Shown here: positions 48,883 through 62,715 of the stretch, one piece after another
Layout: each line of letters opens with the position of its first letter
Position numbering within the stretch: position 1 is the first letter of the stretch
Assembly: GCF_021917145.1 (NCBI RefSeq)
Contig: NC_061064.1
Span: forward strand, 264,785 to 328,784
DNA: 64,000 bases
DNA from: Hypomesus transpacificus
Lineage: Eukaryota > Chordata > Actinopteri > Osmeriformes > Osmeridae
Reading direction: 5' to 3'
The notes under the pieces: generated by a model
Seen by the model: the letters and a program-made list of their open reading frames with translations, nothing else
Databases searched by the model: none
What the model was told of the DNA's origin: nothing
Made by a program: the position numbers and the translations under genes

Positions 48883-49250
48883 TTACGTCTTCCTCTGCGA
48901 TTTCCCCACCGGATCAGCAATGATCACCATTCCCCAAGCAGCCAAACCTAAAATGGTTCGAGTCGTCGATGTTAAAAATATACAGATCCACATTCAATGC
49001 TAACAACGAGAACGGATCACACAACACTAACTATTGACTCACTTGCTGCAAAAGTTATCTGAGCGACAGTTCCCACTGATGTTGTTCCGCCTTGTTTCAT
49101 CACATTTCGAGCAGCTTGGAATACATATGCCGCAGACATCAACAAACCGCCACCGGTGACAGCCCGACAACTCCAACAGTTTCCAAACAACTGACTTGAA
49201 TCCGGTGATACTGGGGGTGGTGATGCCGTGGCCACGGGTGGTGTCGCCAT
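48883..49250 (-). CDS. dmac1: Distal membrane-arm assembly component 1 (complex I)
   Basis: Small inner-membrane protein needed to build the distal part of the membrane arm of respiratory complex I (formerly TMEM261). Two exons, 49250-49043 and 48947-48883, give 90 residues. The N-terminus is Pro/Ala/Ser-rich (MATPPVATASPPPVSPDSSQ). The CWSCR motif, shared with human DMAC1, opens the first helix (AVTGGGLLMSAAYVFQAARN). The second helix spans the splice junction (TFAASLAAWGMVIIADP). The tail is basic (VGKSQRKT). It is slightly shorter than the human protein (about 112). It ends about 310 bp upstream of the mrpl49 start on the same strand, with AATAAA on the minus strand at 48784-48789. Confidence 0.88.
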
Positions 49251-50182
49251 GGTAAGCTCAGATCAACTGCGTTAGCTAATTGCAATGTTCGGAAATATTT
49301 TAGGTTAGTTTGCCATAAAGCCTTAACCTACGTCACTCAAGATTCTTGGCTTGAAGTTGCATTCATTTTAAGTAAATGAACCTTCTGCAACAATTTGCAC
49401 ACAACCTTCAGATCAAGCATTCACACAACCGAAAAAGTGGGCAGTATTAACCGGTCGGAAATGGGTGCAGCACGCTTTTTAGTTCCCCCCACAACAGACA
49501 TAAGTCTTTATGTCCCAACAATATTTTCATAGCCCAAACCAAAATGATTACGGGATTACACCAGGTTGTGTCATTACATATTTAATTTACGTACCTATAC
49601 ATAGCAATGACAATCAAACTTCCGAATCGGGAAAGTTGAATATAAATAGACATATCCCTTTATTGAACACATTTCCTTTCCGCGCTATGCGGTATGCTGT
49701 TGGCTATTCTAGAGAGTAACCAATGGCCAATAGTTTGACCTTCTTGAGCACACAACATCCTTGCATTGGCCAACAGGGGTTGGCAATCTCTTACTTAATG
49801 TCCTGATTGGAGAATACACGGGATATCCAAAGTTATGTACAAAAGAGCACGTCATAATTCCACGAATTTCCAGACTTGTAGCCTATGACTCGTGAAAGAT
49901 CTCGTGCTTGTAGTTGGCCATAACCATAGAGAACTCAGGTGGGACAGTTCTAGCTTGAAATATAAATTCTCTTAAGAGACTCAGCAATAACTGAACACAC
50001 TTGTGCTCCACAACATTCAATTCCGTTCTAACACCAATGAGAAAATGATCGTTCTTTACGGAACGAGTTTAAGGTCATTATTAGTTATTTCAGACCGTTT
50101 CAGTCACTGATGCCAGAACACTGTAGTTGACACGGTCTCTTTCCACCAGACTTCAGAGAAACCGTCCGCCTTTCCCGTAGCT

Positions 50183-50579
50183 CTACTTCTGCGCCCCCCC
50201 AGTTCCTCTGGCAATATTATCAGGCGTCTCCGCAGCTTCTTTAAGCACTTGCATGATGAGCGCGGTCCTCCTTCTCGACTCCTCCATTCTCACCGGGTTT
50301 GACTCTGGAAGATTCTGATCAGAGTTGCAAAAAGAGTGACGTGACAGCAATGGCTAGAGACTGCACATGTAGCTATTCATGCTAGCTCACAAAAACATGT
50401 TAGGCCTTGTTCAAAGCTTTATATTATGACTTACTCGCTCATTAGGTACGTGTACATCTTACCTTTATCAACTGATTCCTCCTGTCCTCCCCAGGTGCAA
50501 CCGCTGCCCACATTGCATAGCCCATGCCAACTAAACCTAAGAGTGCAGTATAAGTGAAAATAACGCGTAGATTGCTCAT
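50183..50579 (-). CDS. uqcc3: Complex III assembly factor UQCC3
   Basis: Small inner-membrane protein that stabilises cytochrome b during assembly of respiratory complex III and binds cardiolipin. Two exons, 50579-50463 and 50314-50183, give 82 residues (human 93). The N-terminus has one membrane helix (VIFTYTALLGLVGMGYAMWA) directly followed by the family motif VAPGEDRRNQLIK (human VTPGERRKQEMLK). The second exon holds an amphipathic basic helix (EESRRRTALIMQVLKEAAET). Too small for naive gene finding. A ZNF143-like site lies about 145 bp upstream of the start. AATAAA on the minus strand at 49659-49664 is a possible end. Confidence 0.88.
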
Positions 50580-50722
50580 CACGCTAGACAATAAGCTCCT
50601 TATATTAAGACAACGACTATTTTAACTGTATGATTTCTAAATGCGCTGTTTACAATAGTTCTTCAATAGGTCAGCGCACTGCATGGTGCATTACATCCGC
50701 CATAGATTGAAGTCGATGCAAG

Positions 50723-50733
50723 GCATTGTGGGA
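50723..50733 (-). promoter_or_regulatory. ZNF143/STAF-like core site upstream of uqcc3
   Basis: On the plus strand GCATTGTGGGA, i.e. TCCCACAATGC on the gene's strand, matches the core of the ZNF143/THAP11 motif (TCCCAnnATGC). It lies about 145 bp before the uqcc3 start codon, where such sites sit in many nuclear genes for mitochondrial proteins. Inference from motif and position only. Confidence 0.5.
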
Positions 50734-51840
50734 TAGCCTTACTTAACAAAACATCCAAGGACATTCTGGTTTATTTTCACTATAAAGAAAAAATATAATA
50801 ATACGATTATTACTATATTCCATTTGTCTTTTCTCTTTATTCATTCTTTTTTTTTTACATTCGTCCATATTTTCAATTTTCTTTATTTGCCAAAGTCTAA
50901 TCAAAATCTTTGAATGACAGAAATTATTTCATAAATAATAACACGTTTTCGAAATGTACGATTCGACTTCAGTTCTATAACTGCGTTTTAAGCGACACAT
51001 GGATACCATTTTGGCAGGGTTGAGGAACACGAACATGGCTAAATCCGAGTTCTCTGGCTATATCCTGTACATTCCACCAGGTGGCATTCTTGAAACACCG
51101 TTCCTTTGAAATAGCAGCGAGCAAAATTACCTGAGAGCAAGCGTTTACATTAGACATTTAGGAGAATATAGTGCGAGGGGGAGAGAGAGAAATAGAGAGA
51201 AAGTGTGTGTGTGTGTTTGCGTGTCTATGAGTCACATCGTGTGGGTGTATTGAGTGTTGAAGGGGCTTATAAAGTACATTCATCAATGTCAGATAGAGAG
51301 CAACGTGACAGCCTTTTGCCAGTGTTCAGTGCAGTAATGTAGCCTAACTTGAAAAAAGCATGATGGAACGGCCAATACATTGTGATGCATTTCAGATAAA
51401 TAAACTCAGAAGAAGAATTTCTACTTGCTAACTTACAGTGTTCTTTAAACCAAAGACACTGACACATAACTGTGGAGTTAATAACACACTTTCTTGTCTC
51501 CTGTAAATGCAAAATAATGGTTTGTGTAATTGGCCAGAGGAATTGTTTGCCAAACAGAGAATTAATAACCGTCTTTTAGAGAGCCACCTTTCTCCACTCT
51601 AGTGAGGGAAACCTCATAGCTCACTGTCAAGCACAAACATATCCAATGGGTTTGTCCTGCTCATCAATCCAACCTGTTTCTCTTTGATTGAGACTGTGGC
51701 ACTTGCAGATGCCTGAGCTCGTTGCCATGACACCCGTGTCTCCCGAAGGGGGTGTGCATCCGAATGAACATCCATGTGGACCTTCTTTGTTTGCTTGTGC
51801 CTTCCATCCTGTTTGCATGTTTGATTGTGTCCTATCATTT

Positions 51841-51870
51841 GGGGTGGGGGGTGGGGGTGGGGGGTGGGGG
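51841..51870 (+). other. G-quadruplex-prone run
   Basis: GGGGTGGGGGGTGGGGGTGG followed by GGGGTGGGGG: five runs of four or more G separated by single T. This is the tightest possible quadruplex loop pattern. It lies in the gene-free stretch, so no target gene is implied. Confidence 0.7.
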
Positions 51871-53140
51871 CGGACTGGCGCAGCACTTTAAAATGATAAT
51901 GAGTGATCTGCATGCCAAGCAATGCAAGCTTTCTCTGTATCTGTTGCAGTCATCACATCTGCCATGCCTTGTACATGTCCTAAAATGTTTCTGTTTCAAA
52001 AGCAGCCGTGCAGAGAACAGGTATATTTTCCATCATGGGAAAGATGTGTGTGTGTTCATGTGGATGCCTGTATTTGTGTGTGTTTATGACTGGGTGTACA
52101 GAATGTGCTTTCCTTCTCAGAGTGGCAGTAATAAGCTTCTATTCAGCCCGGTTAGTTACATTTTGCCAATCTGGCCGAAACGTTGGTTCGTCTATTTGTG
52201 AGTTAGACTCACTAATCGCCTAAAGAGGGTTGATATGCAGATGTTATGCATGCTCTGTTTTATTCATGAGGAGACTTCTCCTTTCCAAAATACACAAACA
52301 TATGTACACAAAACACGTACGTCTGATCATGTCACAGACGCCGACTCACAGTCTAGACAAACCACGACACGCCCTCGTACTGGTTTTTTCCCAGGAGTGC
52401 ACGAGTCAATGTCATAGTGGCCCCTGTATTTGTCATGTCCACTTTTTGTTTAATATACTCTCCTTCTCGTGTTCCTCTTCCATTTACCTTCTAACAAGCA
52501 GTCATTTATCAGACTTCCCTCTGACTATCCATTAATCACCTCTCCTCGCTGCCAGATAAGATTTCTGCAGAGGTGTAATTATCTGTAATCTTCACTAATG
52601 TATTATTAATATTTTGCTCTGTGTGCCCCTTGTGGCATTTGAACAGTGGATATTCCGTCCAGTATATTGTACCTGTATTTTAACATGTGTACAGACTGTG
52701 TAGAATATCCAGAAATATATGTGTTGAAGACATTGTCCAATGCAATCCAAACGGGAAGCTCGACTGGCACAATGAATAAGCAAAATGTGTCCATGTGAGA
52801 GCAAGAGATAATTTGTCTATCCATGTGTGCATTATGCCAATGCTGAATGCAATGTCTCAAACTTTTCAATTGTAACCAGTTTCCATGGTAACATCTCTCT
52901 GGAGGCAGAGATGAGAGGGGGAGAGGGAAAGGGAGAGAGAAAGGACTGGAGTTGAGAAAATGATTATTACGGGGGTGTAGGGAAAGGCAGAGCCTAGACT
53001 GAATGAAAGACAGAGTATGGACTGTTAAATATGAGACAGGCAAAGAGAGGACGAGAGAGGGTGTCTGAGTGGCTGTATGCATGTCTGGGATTGCTATAAT
53101 CTTTAGCCATGATTAAGTGTATGCTTTATTGAATGTTACA

Positions 53141-53200
<60 letters not shown>
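53141..53200 (+). repeat. (GT)10(GA)20 compound microsatellite
   Basis: A perfect GT run of 20 bases passes directly into a perfect GA run of 40 bases. Pure length polymorphism candidate; no gene nearby. Confidence 0.95.
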
Positions 53201-53203
<3 letters not shown>

Positions 53204-55747
53204 TCATATTTAGTTGGCATTGGCAGGTAGGGGCTGTTGTAAAGAAATTGGATGTTGGAAAATTGGACGACAAAATACCAGTTTCATATTAGTTTACCTC
53301 CCTCGCCACTACTGTGTTTCCTGTACATGACTCACCACGGAACTTCGTTGCTGCCATGCATGTAAAACCTGTTTCAGATCTGGACTTTGAATGACTGAGA
53401 GCAAGTGAGTCAAATGGAATCTAACGCAATTTTGTTGCCATGGTGACACTGGAGAATGAGATGCTGTTACTGTCACTCCCCCCCCCCCCCCCCCCCCCCC
53501 CCCTTCCAATCTCCCTCTGTCACACTCTCTTCCATTGCAACCTCTGTTTCCGGTTTGGTCTCTCTCTCACCGACAACACAAATCTATTGATTACACATAA
53601 ACATGTGAGGAATGGATCATTAACACATCCAGATGAGCCAACGTTAAACACATTGTTATTTTATTATAATACAGTATGTGATTTGCTGTTAATCTTTGTA
53701 TTATAATGTATACAAACTAGCGCGCCAATAAATACTGGACCATACGGTAATGAAAGATGTAGAAAATACATATAGGTACTCTTAAATATATGACATTCAT
53801 AGATGATCAACCTACCTATGTCTCTCTTTATTTTCTTCAGATTTTGTGCTTTAGTAATTGCCCATTAAATTTCCATCATGTTGGCACGAGTTAACACCTT
53901 ATTGTCCTCTGTCTGTCTGAAGGGAATTAGACACAAACAGCACAGAGGTTTCTTGGCACAAGATCCCAAGCAAAACAATGTTGACACTCAGCTAATGGCT
54001 CCCAACATAGCATGGCTCTATCTGGTCACAGGCCAATAGAACATAATATTATATATTAATATAATATAATATCTATATAATAGAATATAACCACAATCAC
54101 TACAATTCTGGCCAGCCTATGACAAACAAGTTCTCACACAGTTCTACGATGTTGGATGATACTGTGCAACTCTCTACTGAGGTTTAAATCACACGAGACC
54201 GAATTTATCTACACACAGAGCAAATTATGAACAAGATTAGCAGTGAGGCGGTGTAGCCCCCCGGTGGAACCAAAGCTTTGCCATGAACTGAGCACCCCCA
54301 TGTCGTGATAATGTTACACTTAAGAATAAAGCACAGTTGTGTCCGTGCCATTGTATGACACCTATAGCAATACGTTGTAATGTTCGTGACAAAGTCGTCA
54401 TTGAGTCACAATCAGCAAGTCACAATCATTTTCATCGTCATCGCCATTATTATCAACATTATTGTGCTTTCTGCTACACCCACTTTTAACACGCAAGGTA
54501 GTTAAAATTCCATTCGTACGACCCTCCGGGTTTTCGACGTCTCTGTGAACGACATTACATTGCTGTTTATTTGAAATTGCTTTTCAGAGAGAAAACATCT
54601 CGTTTGCTGTCAGAGCTGTGAAGAGGGTGGCTCTCTGTCTATAGTCTCTTCACGGAGCTAGGAGCTCTTTGGAAAGCCTAGGCAACATCAGCCCTTCCTC
54701 CCCTTGACAGACAAACGCTGACTACTCAAGCACCCTCAGCCCCCTTACTCTTCCCTCACCCCTCGCCCACAGCCCAAATATTCCTGTAATTCCTGAATAT
54801 TTATCTTGGAGAGAAAAACGTCTGTTGTCCCTTTGGCCAGGGCTGGAGTTTGAGAGATAGGGCTGTGATTCAGAGAAACGCTGCTTGGGAAAGCGCTCGG
54901 GGGTGCCCGTGGTGTGCAGAAGCTTACTGGATCTCTTTTATCCAGTCAGACAGTGTGACGGTTTCATTATGTCCTCAACTCGTTTGATTGGTTTTCCTGC
55001 ACTGAGAATTTGGCTGGACATTTAAATGTGGAGATTTTCAAAGCTGCGCCACTTTTATACTGGTGGCTAAAACAATAAATACACAGAAACCTATGGCATG
55101 GAATCATGGTATTTCTGGTTATATTGTATTGATAAGCTTTGGCTGTCTATTTAGGACTCAAACAACTAAATGGATTGAAATACCAAATGATTCACCAAAA
55201 GTTCAAGATAAATGTTGAACTTTTGTATTTTCTAATACTGATATGATCTATTTGTTTATTGTGAAGGTAGTATGATGTTTCCAATCTTTAACATCTGAAC
55301 TAAGAGCGAGTTAAAACACAAGTGTTTGGGTTCACAGTTAAAAACTGCGCCACCAGGAACAGTCCAGAACGCTCGCAGCCCTTGAGGAACGTTACGGTCG
55401 AATAAAGGCAACACAAATACCACTGTAGCAGAGAGGCGTCTTGTCTGTCTGCGTCTCACTTCCATCCTCCTGGGATTCTGCCGTACTCCAGCCCACGTCT
55501 ACGTACATGTCTGGACTGAGTCAGCAGTCTCACTCCACATATCGCCTCTCCCAACGTTCTCAGATATTCATCCGAGTCGTTCCCTCCAGAGGTTCGATGT
55601 GGATGAATCACAGAGGGGAGCTGAAGAATGGATGGAGAGGAACTGGATGCGGACCGGTAAAAAAAAAAAAAAAAATGTTTCTTGCTCTTTCTTTTGCTCT
55701 TTCCCTGCTCTCTTCACTCTTCCTTCAGTTCTCACTTGGTGTTTCGT

Positions 55748-57174
55748 TTAGAAGCTCACCAAGGCGTAGACCATACTTCCCACGAGGAGGACAGACACAC
55801 AGATGGACAGGAGAACAAAAAAAAAAGACAGTGTGAATCACTGTCTTGCCTTCAGGAACATCAGTGAAGCCTTTTTAAATTACATTTTATCGGCCAGTTA
55901 CAGAACAGCTCAATCAGATTATAATCCAAGTCACAAGTGAAGATGGCATAGTGAAGACACCATGTGAAAGGTGGTTGAAACAAACAGTTCCTTGACTCTC
56001 CCCACCAAAATACTTCATTTTGTACTTCGTACTTTAAGCTGTTCTGTTTGCTTCCATCCTGATTTCTTTCCATTGTGCACTATTTGTCTCTTTCGATAAA
56101 ATCATCTACTAAATGAATACAAACGTAACGTTACGAAAGGTTCAACGATGAATTACGTTTGACTTTACATTTGAGTCATTTAGCAGTTGCCTTTCTCCAA
56201 AAAGACATTGACACTGGATGGAGGTGTTCTCACCTGTACAGGTAGTAGAAGAAGGAGAGCAGGTAGAAACCCAGCTTACACCAGGACTCCTTCTGGCAGT
56301 AGTTGAGGATGTCTGAGTTCATAACGCTGACTGGGTCGTACATGACCTCTGACCCGTCCGCCGGGCGGTGGAAGAACCTGGGGGAGAGAGGAGGGCCTCT
56401 GAGTGGAAGACTACTGCTGTGCCAGCTAAACCTGTGATCAATATCTGACACATATATATGTGGTATGGTATGTTGAACCTATCATGTATATGGTATCTTG
56501 AACCTACGTTCAGTACTGTAGTATATGTTGAACCAAATTTTGAAATGCTGTAGATTGAACCTTTAAAACATACTCTATCTTATGTGAATATGCCTATACA
56601 ATACATATATTATATATACAGTATATGTATACATACATGTTGTATATGGAGCCAAGACTCCTATTGATGAGTCCTACCTCCAGAGATGGTAGAAGAGCAG
56701 AGGAATGTTGAGGCCCAGAGTGACCCACTCTCCAGCACACATAAACATCAGGCAGAACAGGCCGTGGATAGAGTACTCTGGGACCACCAGCTAGGAGGGA
56801 CAGCAAGGGGTCAGGGATTGCAGAGGCAAATCCACACTCACACACACACACACACATACACACACACATTCACACACACACACACACATAAACACATTCA
56901 CACACACACACACACACATAAACACATACACATTCACTCACATATCCACACACACACACACACATAAACACATACACATTCACACACACACACATGTCCA
57001 AACACACCCACACACGCAACAAAAGTGCAATTTTAGATAGGGTGGAAGCGATTTCCGACGTGATTTTCATAAAATCCAGGTGTTCCTTCCCTGTTCTTTT
57101 TCTGGCTCCACATCTTGTCCATTAACACCGACAGAGGAAATGATGGAGGGAGCTGGCAGTGCAGAGAGTTAATT

Positions 57175-57254
<80 letters not shown>

Positions 57255-57725
57255 GAAGGTGGGCTGCCGACAGAAGGGGAAGATATGCATCAATATGTCA
57301 CAGTCCTGAAAATAGTCTCACAGTGAAATGTGTTCTAGGTACTTTTATGCCCTTATGTCTCATTCTCAGGTCAATGACTGTGTGTATGTGCCTGTCTGTA
57401 TGTGTTTGCATGCAGATGTGCCTGTGTGTGTGTTTCTATCTGTGTGTGTGTGTGCGTGTGTGTTTGTGTTTGTGTGGGCGAACCAAGTCCAGAGCTACCC
57501 CTGCTGTACTTACCTTTCGAAGGAGATTACAGATTCTTTCAATGTTCAGAATTCTTTCCCTCTGGAAATTGAAGAGATAGAAAATGTCTTCACATTAGAC
57601 AAGAACAAGAAGCCTGACAAGGGGAGATTAGAGTTCAGCGTGAGACTGACTAAAGCTGGGATCAAACTGACAGGATGACACAATCCAAAGGAATCTTGAT
57701 TCCTTGTTTGAATCTATGTTTTGTA

Positions 57726-57761
<36 letters not shown>

Positions 57762-59242
57762 TTCTGTGTATGTGTGTGTGTGTGACAGAGTCCTGGATCT
57801 GTGTCCATGCTGTTCACAGCTGAGTGGCAGTTGCCTCTGAGCTGGGTGGATACACAGAACTGGGTCACGCTCTACAGAACTGAACTGGTCTCTTTGGGAG
57901 AGAGATCTTACCGCTCTGGTGGGGTTGCTCTGATCGATGGGGTTCTTGAAGTCGGTACGCAGCTCATCAAATGCAATTATCTGAAAGAAATGCAATGGGG
58001 TAACCTTTGTTGTTATTTGCATTTCAGATCAGAAGGGATAATCTACAGTTGGCTGTCACACAGATTTTTCCATCGCTTGACTTGTTTTTAAGTCTTACTA
58101 GATTTCTCTTAGTACATTATTGATTTAGACGTCATATGGCCTCTTCTCTCCTCTCTCGACTCCTCTCTCCTCCTCACTCTGCTCCTCTCCACTTCTCCCC
58201 TCTCTCCTCCCCACTCCGCTCCCTCTCCGATGTTTTATTGATCAGTTCCGATCCCTACAGCTGTGTTTTGTTCTAAACAAAACATTTTTTTCCTTTCCCT
58301 CCTTTCCCATGGTCTACAGAATTTCACTCCCCCTTCTCCATTTCCCTTCTCTCTGTTGTAAACAGATGCAGTTTCCATGGTGATGAGCCCCTCAGCCGGC
58401 ACCATGGTTACTATAGAAGCGAAAAAGCCATCCGATTGGTTAAGAGCCACGCATAGATAGGGGGCGCGAACCACGGATAGCGGCAGATGGGGGGAAGGGG
58501 TGGAACAAAATTATATTTTGATAAGCATTTTCAATAACATGGTTCGTTGCTGACACGCTCTCACACACACACAGACTCCTTCTTTCCCCCCATCCATCTT
58601 CCATAGACACATTCTCCCACTGACTGACTCACCCACTTAATCAATTAATTAGTCAATACAAACCAATTCAAGCCTGTGGCCCACAAATAACAACCTGATA
58701 AAACAATTTTTTCCCCTAAAAATAATCCCAGTTGTCAGGTGTCTAAAACTCAGAGCAACAGGCTTGTGTGAGTGAGTGTGTGTGTGTGTGTGTTTGTTTG
58801 TTTACAGACAGACCACAGACATGAACACAGAATACTAATAGAGCTCGGATCTCCTGTGACGTCTGTTGAAAATTCCATTAATGGTTTTGCAGAGACACGG
58901 ATGTGCTCCACTTAAGACAAAAGTTGGCAGTGACCGTGCACATCTCTGTCTTGCCTCCTTTCAACATCACATCCACATTAAGAATTCCTAACTCTCATTT
59001 CATCTTTCTCGTCCTCGTGTCTGCGTATTTGTGCGTGCATGAGTGTTGTGTGTGTGTGCGGTACTGTACGTGTGTGTGTGTGTGTGCGGTACTGTACGTG
59101 TGTGTGTTTACTTCAGCCTGTTGGACTTCCTTTGAAGGAATCATCGTAAGAGACGACTCACCTGCCATATGACGAAGAAGATGAGCGCAGCACACAGCAC
59201 GAGGGTGAGCATGTAGCAGAAGGCAGCAAAGGTGAAGGCCAT
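55748..59242 (-). CDS. cnih2: Cornichon family AMPA receptor auxiliary protein 2
   Basis: Brain cornichon: an ER cargo receptor that stays with AMPA-type glutamate receptors and slows their closing. Exons 59242-59162, 57980-57912, 57561-57514, 56790-56678, 56377-56234, 55775-55748 join to exactly 160 residues, the human CNIH2 length. Exon 1 is the first helix ([20 protein letters not shown]). [20 protein letters not shown] is the cornichon signature. [10 protein letters not shown]-type exon 3 (48 bp) and [18 protein letters not shown] follow. [14 protein letters not shown] points to CNIH2 rather than CNIH3 or the short CNIH1/4. The last exon is only 28 bp (SMVYALVSF). Introns hold long GT/CA microsatellites. 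Confidence 0.96.
56838..57015 (+). repeat. Imperfect CA-rich repeat in cnih2 intron 3
   Basis: About 180 bp of (CA)n runs broken by CATAAACACATACACATTCA-type units. GT-rich on the cnih2 transcript. Confidence 0.9.
57179..57252 (+). repeat. Perfect (TG)37 microsatellite in cnih2 intron 3
   Basis: An unbroken TG run of 74 bases; on the cnih2 pre-mRNA it reads CA, a potential hnRNP L binding stretch. It lies about 260 bp downstream of the exon 3 donor (57513 side). Confidence 0.95.

Positions 59243-62715
<3,473 letters not shown>

Larger units (their letters stand above)
50580..55747. other. Gene-free stretch between uqcc3 and cnih2
   Basis: About 5.2 kb with no coding exon that I can support on either strand. 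Contents seen: the uqcc3 promoter at the left end; a G-run cluster at 51841-51870; a (GT)10(GA)20 microsatellite at 53141-53200; a 25-base C run near 53478; AT-rich sequence around 54040-54080; and at the right end the cnih2 3'UTR, with a minus-strand AATAAA (TTTATT at 55255-55260). It could hold conserved regulatory elements for cnih2, a brain gene, but none can be read directly. Confidence 0.5.

Noticed and set aside
50975-51157. 60-codon minus-strand frame that looks somewhat protein-like
   Set aside because: No recognised family, no flanking splice pattern that extends it, and no neighbour to join; treated as chance.
51614-51922. 102-codon minus-strand frame near the G-run cluster
   Set aside because: Low-complexity His/Pro stretch from the G-runs; no family match and no supporting exon structure.
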